DNA of 64,000 bases, taken from contig JARCOQ010000016.1 in assembly GCA_029207755.1 (NCBI GenBank), forward strand, positions 10,092,501 through 10,156,500, in the 5' to 3' direction. Of the stretch, positions 1 through 25,600 are shown in pieces (the first letter of the stretch is position 1; the number at the start of each line of letters is the position of its first letter). Under the pieces are notes generated by a model. The model was given only the letters and a program-made list of their open reading frames with translations, made no database searches and was not told where the DNA came from. Source of the stretch: Chamaea fasciata (taxonomy: Eukaryota > Chordata > Aves > Passeriformes > Sylviidae). The translations under genes were made by a program, and so were the position numbers.

Positions 1-15253
<15,253 letters not shown>

Positions 15254-16340
15254 CGGCCCGTGGCCACCCGAGGTGCAACAATTCATTGCCAACAAAGTGC
15301 AATTTGCTCCTGTCCAGTCTGGTTGTAAATAACGCTGCTGCCACCTGCTACCACCCAGCAGAGTCAGGGGCAGAGGGGTCGGGGCAGGTGGGCACAGAGA
15401 AGGCAGCGCAGGTGACAGAGGGTGGCATCAGGGTGATACCAAGACAAGCCCTGCACTGGTCCTGACAGAGCCTCCTTAGCACCCTCCATTTCCAGGAGAG
15501 CACTGAGCCAAGGGTTTTGCACCCATCTGGCAAAACCCCACTGTCCCACATTCCCCAAACACCTCTACCTGGCATCAGCAGCCTCTGGAGACCTTCCCCA
15601 TACCCCCACAGCACCGCCCCAGCGTGGGGGGCTCTGCCCAGGCAGCCCTGGGGTGGGGGACAGCCCAGCCATAGAGTCCCTGGGAGGCCAGAGCAGGTCA
15701 GCAGGGAGGGGAGCACGGGGCCATGAGTAGGGGGATGGCCACCTCCAGCTTCTCTGAGACCCTGAGGACGCTGCTGAGTCCTTCCCTGTCCAAGCCCTTC
15801 TGCCCTGGGGCAGAGCTCGTGGGGCTGGAGCTGCCCCTGAGCAGAGGGTAAGAGGCAGCAGAGATCACTGGAGGTGTCCTGGAAGCTTCAATCCCCTTGC
15901 ACTGCCAGCCAGTGGCAATGGAAAGCAGCGGGACCTTGCAGAGCCCTCCTGGCACATCCGTGTGGTCCCCAGGACGGATCCGGTCTGATCTTCCCAGCCC
16001 ACGGCTCCTTCCTGGCCCCCAGCTCTGCTTCAGGCTGTGCCAGAGGCTGACGGATCTTGAAACCTTCCCAAGAGTGTAACACCATCAGCACGAGGTTCCT
16101 GGAGCTGGCCAGCAGGCAGCCCGGAGCGTTTTGGTGCCTCCTTGGAAAGCACAGAATCCCTGAGAGCCTCAAAAGGAGCGGGAGTCCTCTGCAGCCCCAG
16201 GTGCTGCCCCGAGGCAGAGCAGAGGCACAGGGAAACGTCCTCTGCCCTGCTCCAGTCTGGAGTGCTGAGAGTCCCGGTACTGCAGGAATTCACTGCTTTT
16301 CCTGGGGAATAAATGTCCCAGGGAACTCCAGAAATGTCCA
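15254..16340 (+). other. GRID2IP: GRID2IP 3' flank or 3' UTR
   Basis: About 1.1 kb of GC-rich sequence after the stop, with no exon or repeat that I recognise. A proximal AATAAA at 16308 could make this the 3' UTR. Confidence 0.4.
16308..16313 (+). terminator. GRID2IP: Candidate GRID2IP polyadenylation signal (proximal)
   Basis: The first AATAAA downstream of the GRID2IP stop, about 1.05 kb away and just before the minisatellite. No GT-rich element is obvious after it because the minisatellite starts there. Confidence 0.25.
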
Positions 16341-16343
16341 CGG

Positions 16344-16766
16344 CCACCTCCCAGTGTGCACACCCACTTTTCAACGTGCACACCCACCTCCCACCCTGCA
16401 CACCCATCTCCCACCCTGCACACCCATCTCCCAGTGTGCACACCCATCTCCCGCCCTGCACACCCATCTCCCACCCTGCACACCCATCTCCCAGTGTGCA
16501 CACCCATCTTCCAGTGTGCACACCCACCTCCAGATGTGCACACCCACCTCCCACTCTGCACACCCACCTGCCACCCTGCACACCCATCTCCCAGTGTGCA
16601 CACCCATCTTCCAGTGTGCACACCCACCTGCCACCTTGCACACCCATCTCCCACCGTGCACACCCATCCCCCAGTGTGCACACCCACCTCCCACCCTGCA
16701 CACCCACCTTCTCATGTGCACACCCACCTTCCACCGTGCACACCCACCTCCCGATGTGCACGCCCC
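16344..16766. repeat. 20-bp minisatellite, about 21 copies
   Basis: The unit is cacacccatctcccaccctg with variants (ccagtgtg, ccgccctg, tccagatg, tctcatg). Copies are almost all exactly 20 bp, so three copies fill 60 bp. The complementary strand has GGG runs every 6-12 bases and could form G-quadruplexes. Because 20 is not a multiple of 3 and the unit lacks stop words, several frames on both strands stay open through it. Those frames are artefacts. Confidence 0.95.
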
Positions 16767-16789
16767 ACTCTCCCCGTGGCCTGGCTGTC

Positions 16790-17060
16790 TCCGCTGCCCG
16801 CACTCCCCCGCGCCGCCCCGGGATGGAGGGACAGCATCCCTGGGCCAGTGCAGGCGCCCGCCAGCTCCCGCAGCAGCCGCTCCGTGCGCGCCTTTGCGAG
16901 CATCTCCTCCGTGCAGAACGCGCTCGTCGCCCCCCGATCCCGGCTCGCTCCCACCTCCCGGCCCCGCAGCAAACGCAGCGCAGGTCACCCCTCCACGCGA
17001 TGGCAGAGCGAGGGCTCGTCCTGCCGCCGCCGCTCAAGGACACACTCACCGACCGGTGCA
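16790..17060. other. CpG-rich coding-like block, unidentified
   Basis: A dense CpG stretch in otherwise CpG-poor flank. The + strand can be read as SSRSSRSVRAFASISSVQNA plus an Arg/Ser-rich run; the minus strand as EEMLAKARTERLLRELAGA. I recognise neither. The minus strand also has GTGAGTGTG (donor-like, near 17047). It may be a small CpG island, an exon of an unknown transcript or just GC-rich 3' flank. Confidence 0.3.
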
Positions 17061-17560
17061 TTATTTCTGGGAGACCTTACCACCCTCAAATCTCCGGGTT
17101 TTTGGTATTTTTTTAAACCCTGCTGTAGAAAGTGAAGTATATTTTCACAAGTGTTCTCCGTTTATACAGCTTTAAGTGCCAGGTAGTGGGTAGCCTTGTG
17201 TTCCCAGAGGTCCAGGACAGGGCCATGCTCCCTCTGCTCCTCTTTCCCTTTTGGATGTTGCACACTGCATTCCGTTGATTTTTTTTTTCTTTTTTTTTTT
17301 TTTAAAAAAAACATATCCAGTATTTAAACCACCGGAGGTTCTTTTGAAACTGTCCTGACAGAAGATGCTGTACATAGATTTTGCTACATGTTGTAACTTT
17401 CTGAATTAGTTAGAACTCCAAGCCCTTTGGTATTTTTATGTGAATATTTTCAAAGAGCCAGGACTTCTGGTGATATGATTTGATAATGGGATGATGTATA
17501 TTCACAGTTCAGTCTCTACCCAATGCCTATGTGCTGTTCCTAAAATAAAGCTACTGCCTT
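17061..17560 (+). other. AT-rich 3'-UTR-like tail
   Basis: AT-rich sequence with a T-run/A-run hairpin (17280-17311) and AATAAA at 17544. It looks like the last part of a 3' UTR. Its owner is not known. Confidence 0.3.
17544..17549 (+). terminator. Candidate polyadenylation signal (distal)
   Basis: AATAAA in an AT-rich stretch that looks like the end of a 3' UTR. It could end a long GRID2IP transcript or a transcript containing the CpG-rich block at 16790-17060. Confidence 0.4.
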
Positions 17561-18187
17561 CTGCCTCCTGACTGCACAGACCTCTGTCTTCTGTCCAGAA
17601 CTGCTGCTGGTGATGGTGGGAGGGATTCTGCATCTGGCCCTTCTGCACTTGTTAATATTGGCCCCTGACACCTGCAGGGCTGGGGCTGGTATGGGATCAC
17701 TGCCTCAAGGACCTTCCTGCACCACAGCATCCAGGCTGGAGGGATCAAAACGAGCAGCAAATTCTTAAAATAGTATGGATTTTTAACTCCAGCCTTCAGA
17801 AGAAAACATTTCGTGAACTGTATGAGCCAGGGAATTGTTTCCCTCTGAAAAAGAATTCTTGGCCGAGGCTGAGTTTACGTCCCGGGGCGATTTATCTCCC
17901 ATGACACCAGGAGCAGACAGATAGGGGGCAGCTCCCTGTCAGGTGCTGTGGTTTGGCCTCCTGGAGCCCTGGGAGCTCCCCGGGGCTGGAACACTCCGTG
18001 CAGAGCCACCCACAGTGTCCCTTGCTGGCCACGTGCATCCCCTTCCCTGGAGACACAGGATCCCGAGGGATGCGCTGCAGGGAGGGTGGATTCCGTGAGC
18101 TCCAACAGCCCCATGCAACCCAACCCATCCTGAAATTCCATTTCAAGTACTCAAACTGCTCCTCCTGCCCCCCAGCCCAGCCACCAG

Positions 18188-18256
18188 CCCCAGGGACCTG
18201 CCCAGCGTGGCTGTCACAGCTCCAGGAACCAGCCCAGCGTGGCTGTCACAGCTCCA
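18188..18256 (+). repeat. Direct duplication in the spacer
   Basis: GCCCAGCGTGGCTGTCACAG appears twice, about 34 bp apart. Confidence 0.8.
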
Positions 18257-19104
18257 TTGCCCGGGCTGAGCCCATGAACCCCCAGGGAATGACATCCCAG
18301 GGCCTCATGTGTGGGGCACCACGTCCCACACGGCACTGACACCACTCCCTGCACACTCCCCTTCTCCCGGGGCTGGGAACTGTTTTGCAGGCATGAGGGA
18401 ATTCCTGCCCGGAGCCGGCACCTTTGAGCCTCACACAGGATTCCTGCGTCAGTCCTGACCACGGGATCATCCTCACAGGAAAGCCTGTCCTTGGGAAGGA
18501 AATAACAGCTCTGGCAGCAGGCAGGGGCTGTGCAGGGAACGCAGCCCTGGCTGCTCCTGCTCCAGGGGTGCCACTTCCATCCCCTGACACACACCGGGAA
18601 ACTGTCCCTGAAAATCCCAGCTCACACTCCAAAGCTCCAGGGATTTCACTCTTTCCTGCAAGAAACAGAGGAGAAAAGACCTCAGAGAGGAAATTAGCAG
18701 CTTGAGCACGGTCAGGGTGGATCACAGCTGGACACATTTGTACCAGGCACCCCCAAGGCAAAGTGGAACCAGCTGGGAACCTTCCTCTAAGTACTTTGAT
18801 TGTGGTTTGAAGGGCCACGATCTGGAGCTATTCTCCAGGTGTCATGAAAGACGCCAAAGGGACAAAGCAAGATCCCAGCTTCAGGCTGGAAGGGCTGTAA
18901 GTCAGGGGGGAAAAGGTGGCATAGACTGGGAGGTGGCACAAGATACCTGGTGCTGGATTTGCAGCCCCTGAGGATCCACATTTAGGAAAATTTGGGGTTT
19001 CCAAATCCCAGCAGATCAAATTAACACATCTCCAGTTGCAAGATTCCAAGAGCTACAGTTATGTTCATCAGAGCTGTGACTGGGAAACAACGAGAGAAAA
19101 TACA

Positions 19105-19345
19105 GGCACTGGGTTTTTCATGGAACCATCAAGTTTACACTGGACGGGACTTTGAATACCATCCACCCCTAACCCCTGCCCTGGGCAGGAACACCTTCCA
19201 CTATCCCAGGCTGCTCCAAGCCCCATCCTGTCTGGCCTTGGACATTTCCAGGGATGGGACAGCCACAGCTTCTCTGGGCACCCTGTGCCAGGGCCTTTCC
19301 ACCCTCACAGGGCAGAATTTATTCCCAATATCCCAACTAACTCTG
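19105..19345 (-). mobile_element. CR1 LINE fragment
   Basis: Reverse tail: CTGCCCTGGGCAGGAACACC, CTGCTCCAAGCCCCATCC, CTTCTCTGGGCACCCTGTGC. Confidence 0.85.
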
Positions 19346-20013
19346 ACCCTGGCAGGTTAAAACACACCCTTAGAGTGTCCCCTACAGTAAAATCCCTGTT
19401 GATAACTTCAAGGCTGGGACAAGGATTAGCTTGTGAGGGCACAGTGCCCATTCTCCAGCCTCCCTCCAGGCCTGTGGGTCACCTGCCCAGCAAGGGGCTG
19501 CTCAGCAGTGCTGCTGGGGGTCTGTGCACCCCAATGCCAGGGATTTGGGAGCTGCCTCCTGCCACGGGCACTGTGCTGTGAGGTCCCTCCTCAGCATCTC
19601 ACTCTGTGTGTTTTGGCCCCGATGGTTTGTCAGGGTTTTCAGGCAGATGATGCTGAAGACAAACCTCTGGCCTGTTCCCAGGGAGGGACTCCGTTCTGGG
19701 ATTAACCTCCAGCCCCAGCAGTGTGTTACAAATCCCAGCCCACGGACGGATCCTGCGCTCTGGAAGGCTCAGGCACAAACACAGAGACAGGGCTGGCTGT
19801 CAGCTCCTCCCTGTGCCACGGGCTGTCAGCTCCAGAGGACATCAGCCGGGATTTTTTATTGTTCTGTGTCCCTTGTGTAGCCGCACAGATTGCTTAAGAG
19901 AATGGCACTCCGTGGAGTTTGACCCGGGAGCCCTGATAGTGAAAATAATGCACTTCTCACCAGAGCCACGGGAGACCAAAAGAGTAACTTCGGTCAATTA
20001 GTTTAACTTTGAC

Positions 20014-20021
20014 TATAAATA
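20014..20021 (+). promoter_or_regulatory. SLC5A11: Candidate TATA box of SLC5A11
   Basis: The octamer TATAAATA lies about 2.5 kb upstream of the SLC5A11 ATG. A strong donor (gtaagt) follows at 20161, as expected for a first non-coding exon starting near 20045. Directly upstream, 19992-20007 reads GGTCAATTAGTTTAAC, loosely like an HNF1 site; a GTTAAC lies at about 20047. HNF1 control would fit a kidney/gut transporter, but this is inference. Confidence 0.4.
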
Positions 20022-20044
20022 TTCCTTCTCATTCCTTGTGACCC

Positions 20045-20160
20045 TGTTAACAGCTCCGCTGGCAAACCCCGATTCTCTGGCAATATTTAAGCTGCCTGTC
20101 AGTTGGCAGAGCCCTGCTGGTGCCCGGCGCGGGGAGCAGAATAAGACCCGGCTGAGCGCA
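20045..20160 (+). other. SLC5A11: Candidate SLC5A11 non-coding first exon
   Basis: The segment between the TATA-like box and the donor gtaagt at 20161 is proposed as leader exon 1. The left edge is only estimated from TATA spacing. No good coding frame continues from it into later exons. Confidence 0.35.
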
Positions 20161-22507
20161 GTAAGTTCCCTTTCAGCTTCTACCTCGAGTCGGGAGCTCC
20201 GTCGGGTTCGGGGCTCTGCTGGGCTGCTCTGGGCCCCGGCGAGCCGCGGCGGCTGCAGGAGGTGGACAGACCTGGGAATGCTTTAAAAGAATCCCCCAGA
20301 GGAGGAATTTAGAGCGCTGCGGTGCCCGTCGGGTCACTCGAGAGCCACGTGGGCCGCGTCCCCCCGGCGCTGCTGATACACAGGGCCGGCTCCAGCAGCT
20401 TCATTCCCATGCCACGGATGTTCCTTCCTCACAATCTCTGGCGAGGAAAGCGCCGCCGCCTGTGCCAGGCACCGGGGGACAGCGGGCTGTGAGCTGAATT
20501 CACAAAACGGGCAAAATTTCCACTGGGCCGACGGCGGAGCCGGGCTCGGGGGATGTTGGCCGGGAGGAGCCGGAGCGGCACCTGCGGCAGGGCGGGGATG
20601 TCCCCGCGGGGCAGCCGCCTCCCCTTCCCTCCGTGTGCCGCGGGCACGGCAGGTGCTGCACAGCTGTCCCCGCGTCCCTTCCGAGGGACAGGGCGAGCCC
20701 CGTCCCGCCCGCGGGGCCGAGCCCCGGGTGATCCCTGCGTGTCCCTGCCGGCTCAGGAGATCCCCCGGCTGTGTGATCCTGTGGCCCCGAGGTGGGCAGT
20801 GGGCCGGGATGGAAGGAGCCGGCGGTGCCAGGGGGAAGCTGGAGGAGTGGGAGCGGGGTTAGCAGCTTCCCCGGGCTGACATACCGATCCCTGTTTTTCC
20901 TTTCCTCGTCAGAGGTTAAGCGTGCCAGTAAAAACTCCACGGCAGCCAAGACACATTGGCCCTTAAAGAGGTAAGATAGCAGAGGTCTGGTCATCAGTGC
21001 CCTGCCTCCCTGCCAGGCCACAGCTCACGGGGGATCCAGGGGGTTATAAAGCATGGAAAAGGCTCATGGAAAAGGCTCTGCCCACGTGCTGAGTGTCCCC
21101 GGCCCCAGCCTGCTGCTGGGACCACTGCCCTCAACCAGATCATGGCTCTCTACCAGCTCTGGCACTCGTGCTGGAGGCTGCAGAGCCAGGGTACAACTCC
21201 CAGCTGTGGGGAGCAGGGGCTGGGATGGTTCCTGCCCCTGGGAACTCCTTATTTATTGCCTGACCTTTGGTAAATGGATGACCCCAGCGGTGCTGCAGGA
21301 CACAGGGCAGGCCCTGTCCTCCTTAGCACTCCAGCACCTCCATCCTGCAGCTCCTCCGCTCGGGTGCTCTCCTGGTTCACCCACCGGGGCAGGAGCGTGG
21401 CTGGTGACACCCTGGGCAAGTCCTCAGGCCACAGGTGAGCTGAGGGCAGGTTCAGGTGCAGCTGCACATCTGGACAAAGGTGATGTGACAGCCGGGGGAC
21501 GGGAGGCTTTGCTCAGAGGAAGAACTTGTCCGACCACTTGTCCGTGCTGGCTGTCCCAGCACCCTTGGCCACACCTTCTGCAGCCCTCTGGCAGGGGACA
21601 GCCTATAAGTGTCCCCTTGAAAGGGCCAGAGAGGCCAAAGGACCGGGCCAGGCGTGCAGGACAGAGACCAGCAGGCACCTGGTGACACCAGGGCTGGCCC
21701 GGCTGTGGTGACAGCTCCTCTCTGGGGAATCCTCTGCTCGGCTGAGCAGGGTAAGAGGAACCATCCCAAACCTGCTCTGAGGGCCCCTTGGGGACTGAGT
21801 GTGGCCACTGCTGAGCCAGGACTGCCCCAGGCTGCCCTTCACCTCCTGTCCTGCTCACACAGTGTGCCTGAGCTGGGGGAAGGAGGAAATGGGAGGGAAC
21901 TGCATTAATCCAACCTCCTTGCCTGGACCTCACCCTGCCCCTTCTGCAAGGGATGCTCCAGGGAGCCCTTCCAGGCATCCTACAGTGATGCCACACCTCA
22001 CCATCAGGTGTTTCTGCAAAAGAAAATGGGGGTTTGTATCCCTTGGTGACACGTTGCCTGTTACTGCTCCTGATGAGGAGCAGGGGACAGTTCTGTGGCT
22101 CAGGAGGAGACCCAAGGGCTCTGCATAGGGCTCAAGCTCTTGCTGTGACAAAGGAGGAAAATGCCAGCTCTGCTGGGGCTGTTTGTGTGCCATCACACTC
22201 TGCTGGCGTGGGAGGGACACGTTTCTGGCAGCAGCTCCTCCCTGGGGCCAGTCCTGCAGTGCTGCTGCCCTGGGACCCTCAGGCTGTAACCCCCAGCTCT
22301 GCTCCCTCCCTCTGCCTGTTCCAGCTGCTTTCACCCTCTCTCTAATGCACCCATTTCTCGCCAGTGAGAAAATCACACCGGAGATCCACCAACCCACCTG
22401 CAAAAGACAGAGACAGGACCTTCCCCAGAGCTCTGGCACCAGCAGCACCTCAGGAAACCCTCAGAGCCTCAGGGGCTGTCCCTGCCCCCTCACCCATCCT
22501 TTCACAG
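20161..22507 (+). other. SLC5A11: SLC5A11 presumed leader introns
   Basis: GC-rich sequence between the candidate leader exons and the ATG exon. The only supported feature inside is the candidate exon 20913-20970. Confidence 0.35.
20913..20970 (+). other. SLC5A11: Candidate SLC5A11 non-coding leader exon
   Basis: Fifty-eight bases lie between a pyrimidine-rich acceptor (ttcctcgtcag) and the donor gtaaga. It contains no ATG. It is called a leader exon from its splice signals and position alone. Confidence 0.35.
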
Positions 22508-22543
22508 GTGTATGCAGCAGGACAGAGGAGTGCTCAGGAAGCC
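22508..22543 (+). other. SLC5A11: SLC5A11 5' UTR part of the ATG exon
   Basis: The acceptor catcctttcacag places the exon start at 22508, 36 bases before the ATG. A second acceptor pair, CAGCAG, at 22515-22520 could also be used. An out-of-frame ATG lies at 22512. Confidence 0.5.
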
Positions 22544-22577
22544 ATGGAGCCCACCAGTGTCCCCCCAGCCTCTGTGA
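22512..22577 (+). promoter_or_regulatory. Overlapping upstream ORF of SLC5A11
   Basis: A 21-codon frame starts at ATG 22512 in the presumed leader, overlaps the main ATG (22544) in another frame and stops at TGA 22575-22577. If the exon starts at 22508 it would dampen translation of the transporter. The call is inference; the frame itself is seen directly. Confidence 0.4.
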
Positions 22578-22675
22578 CCCCCTCGTGGGACGTGTTCCCC
22601 CAGCAGACGCTGGAGGCCGTGGATATCGCTGTGCTCGTGCTCTATTTCCTCTTCGTGCTCGCCGTGGGGCTCTGG
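22544..22675 (+). CDS. SLC5A11: SLC5A11 coding exon 1: N-terminus and first membrane helix
   Basis: Forty-four codons from ATG (context gaagccATGG) to the donor gtgagc. It encodes a polar N-terminus and the helix [19 protein letters not shown]. The transcribed exon probably begins earlier, at 22508, after tttcacag. Confidence 0.93.
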
Positions 22676-25600
22676 GTGAGCAGACACTTGTTACAGACTT
22701 CGCCTGGGCCCTGACACGCTGCAGAATGGGGCTGCTTTGGCCTCAAGTTGTTCTGCTTTGGCTGGTATCGGGCTGCTTTTCCCTGGACTCAAGTGAACGA
22801 GTGGAGGGGGGGAGTTTACAGGTCCTTGTCCTCTCCTCAGCCTGGGAAGTGCCCTCAGTGTCCCTGGGGAGGGCTGTCCAGGTCTGTCTGAGCCAAGGCT
22901 TCGAGAGCCCTTGTGAGGAAGAGGCTGTCTGAGTACAAAGTCTTGCTAACAATGATGTTTTGTTCATCCAGGAAGGAATTGCTGTCCTATAAATCACCTG
23001 TGCCTGTCCACAGGGGTCCTGACAGCAGATTCCTTAAATTATTAACATGGTCTATATATAAATGAGGCAGAAGGACATCCTTTGGTGTGGCTTTTGTGCC
23101 AGCAGAAGGACAGCCTGGCTGTCAGGTGGCAGGGAGGAATAGCTGCTCCCTGTGGATGTGGTGCACAACTCCAGGGTAGTTGTGAATCAGGATCATCCAT
23201 GATTCCAGAGATCACCATTCCCCAGAGATGTCTGGGGAGGGGGAGCCCACAGAGTGCAGAGCCCAGCATTCCTCCTGAGTGCTCCTAATACCCAGAGATT
23301 CCTCAGGTCTTGCCCAAAATTGCTCTCCTCCCTTCTTGAACATTCCAGGGGACGGAAAACTCCGCGGGTGGCTCCGGGCACTCCCAGGGCCCCAGGATTT
23401 CCCTCAGCAATCGTCCCTCAGGAAACCCTTCTCCTCACCCAGGGGCAGCTCAGGGGCTGTGCTGGGGGGTCTCTGAGCCCATGTCCCCTCTGTCCCCTCA
23501 GTCCATGTGGAAGACGCAGCGCAGCACCGTCAAAGGCTATTTCCTTGCCGGGGGACAGATGGTCTGGTGGCCGGTGAGTAGCCCTGTCCTCCTGCTGCCC
23601 CCACGCTGGCAAACGTTTCTGCTGGGGCACAGCCCACCTCTCCAAACAGGGATAAAGCAGCAAAAGTCACTCCTGTGTTTTGCCACTCTCGTATTGCCTT
23701 TTCCCCCCCCCGGATTTGAGGCTGCAGGGTGAGGCCCAGCCCAAAGCCTCACAAAACCTGGCTGCTCCTGGGGAGTTCCAGAATTCCCTGGGGGTCCCCA
23801 CCACGGACACAGCTTTGTGCTGAGCCTGTGCGGAGCCTGTGCTATCTCATCTGGGCTGGTCCCTCAGTAGGTGCTGATGCCAGGACCTGGCATTTCTACC
23901 TGTTCCCCCACCTTCTCTGCTCACCCACAAGGGATTGGATGCTTTGGATCAGGATGGTCCTGAACACACCCACAAATTGTCCGTGAATGGTGAAAGGAGC
24001 TGGGGAGAGGTGCCAAGGCCACTGGACCTGTAGGGAAAAGAAGAAGGATTTCATTCTCTGCACTCAGGAGTGGGGGAACAGCTGCCCTGTGCTCCTGCCA
24101 GGCTGAGAGCAATGCCCTGTGCCAGGGCCAGACCTGAGTTCTGCCTTTCCCCAGGTGGGTGCATCCCTGTTTGCCAGCAACGTGGGCAGCGGGCACTTCA
24201 TCGGCCTGGCCGGCTCGGGAGCTGCCTCGGGAATCGCTGCCACAGCCTACGAGTGGAATGTGAGTGAGGCACCGGCGGCTGGAGCCCTTCCCGTGCCCTG
24301 CGGGGGCACCCGGGCTCAGCCCCGGCAGCTCCCGGTGCTGCGCTGGGAGTCCCCGGCTGTGGGACCCTGTGTGCCACCCGAGCACTGGTCTGACCTTCCC
24401 CCTTTTCCCCCCCTTTTCCCCCCCTTTTTCCCCCCTTTTTCCCCCCTTTTCCCCCTTTCCCCCCTTTTCCCCTTTCCCCTTCCCTTCACAGGGGATGTTC
24501 TCTGTCTTGGTGCTGGCCTGGCTCTTCCTGCCCATCTACATTGCCTCGGGGGTAGGTGTGGGCTGTGTGCCCGTGGGGTGGTGAGGGATGAACCCCCCTG
24601 GGGTGACAGAGGTGCTGACGGGGGGCTCAGGCTGCCCCCCACGCCCTGGCCACGGGCAGAGTCCCTCCATGTCCCCAGCGGGGGATGGAGACCCCCAGCC
24701 ATGGTTCAGCCTGGAGAAAAGGAGGCTCAGGGGTGACCTTGTCACTGTCTGCAGCTCCCTGAAAGGTGTCTGTGCTCAGGTGGGGTTGGTCTCTTTCTCC
24801 AGGCTGCACTGACAGAATGAGAGGTTCTGTCTTAAGCTGCACCCAGGGAAACAGAGGTTGGATGTTAGGAAGAAGTTTTTCACAGGAAAGGTGATAAAGG
24901 ACTGGAATGGTGGAGTCACCACCCCTGGGTGTGTTTAAAGCAGACTGGATGTGGCACTCGGTGCCAGGGTTTAGTTGAGGTGTTGGGGCTGGGTGATCTT
25001 GAAGGTCTCTTCCAACCTGGTGATTCTGTGAATTCAGTGAAATGCCAGCCCAGGGCAGCCCCAGGGCCCTGCTGCTCCTGTCCCACAGCTTCATGGAATT
25101 CCTGGGAATGACCCAGGCCATGTCCCACCTTCCCTCACCCTGTGTCTCTCCGCAGGTCACAACCATGCCCGAGTACTTGCGGAGACGTTTCGGAGGCAAA
25201 AGGATTCAGATATTCCTGGCTGTGCTTTACTTGTTCATCTACATCTTCACCAAAATATCTGTAAGTAGAAAAGGAAAAGGGCAAGGGATTGGATTTAATT
25301 CCCTTTGGAAATGTGTGCTGAGCAGTGAGGCTGAGAAATGCAATGAGTGGCTCTTCCTGGATGAGCAGAGAAGGGTTTGTGATCAGAACACCCAAGGAAG
25401 AGAGACTGTAATTTTTTGAGAACCTACACAAAAAGGAGTAGCTTCCTTTTTTGTTGTTGTTGTTGTTGTTTTTTTGCTCAATGAGCACCTGAATGCTTGT
25501 TCCAGGAGGAGGGAAAGCTCGTGTCAGTATCCTGAGCAAGAGTCCATGGAGAGGTGGGGCTCTGAGGGTGGATATTAGATTTTGGACCCCTGGCAGCTCC

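Larger units (their letters stand above)
17561..19990. other. Spacer between GRID2IP and SLC5A11
   Basis: No supported exon. It contains one CR1 copy (19105-19345) and a duplicated 32-bp-scale segment at 18190-18256 (CCCAGCGTGGCTGTCACAGC twice). Confidence 0.5.

Noticed and set aside
16344..16766. Possible CRISPR array
   Set aside because: The repeats are contiguous with no unique spacers, in a vertebrate gene flank. It is a minisatellite.
16030..17175. Long open frames (over 340 codons) on both strands through the 20-bp array
   Set aside because: The 20-bp unit has no stop word in most frames and rotates through all frames, so long frames are expected. The predicted peptides are simple repeats.
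20500..21021. Minus-strand frame in the SLC5A11 leader region
   Set aside because: GC-rich chance frame. The splice signals here favour + strand leader exons.
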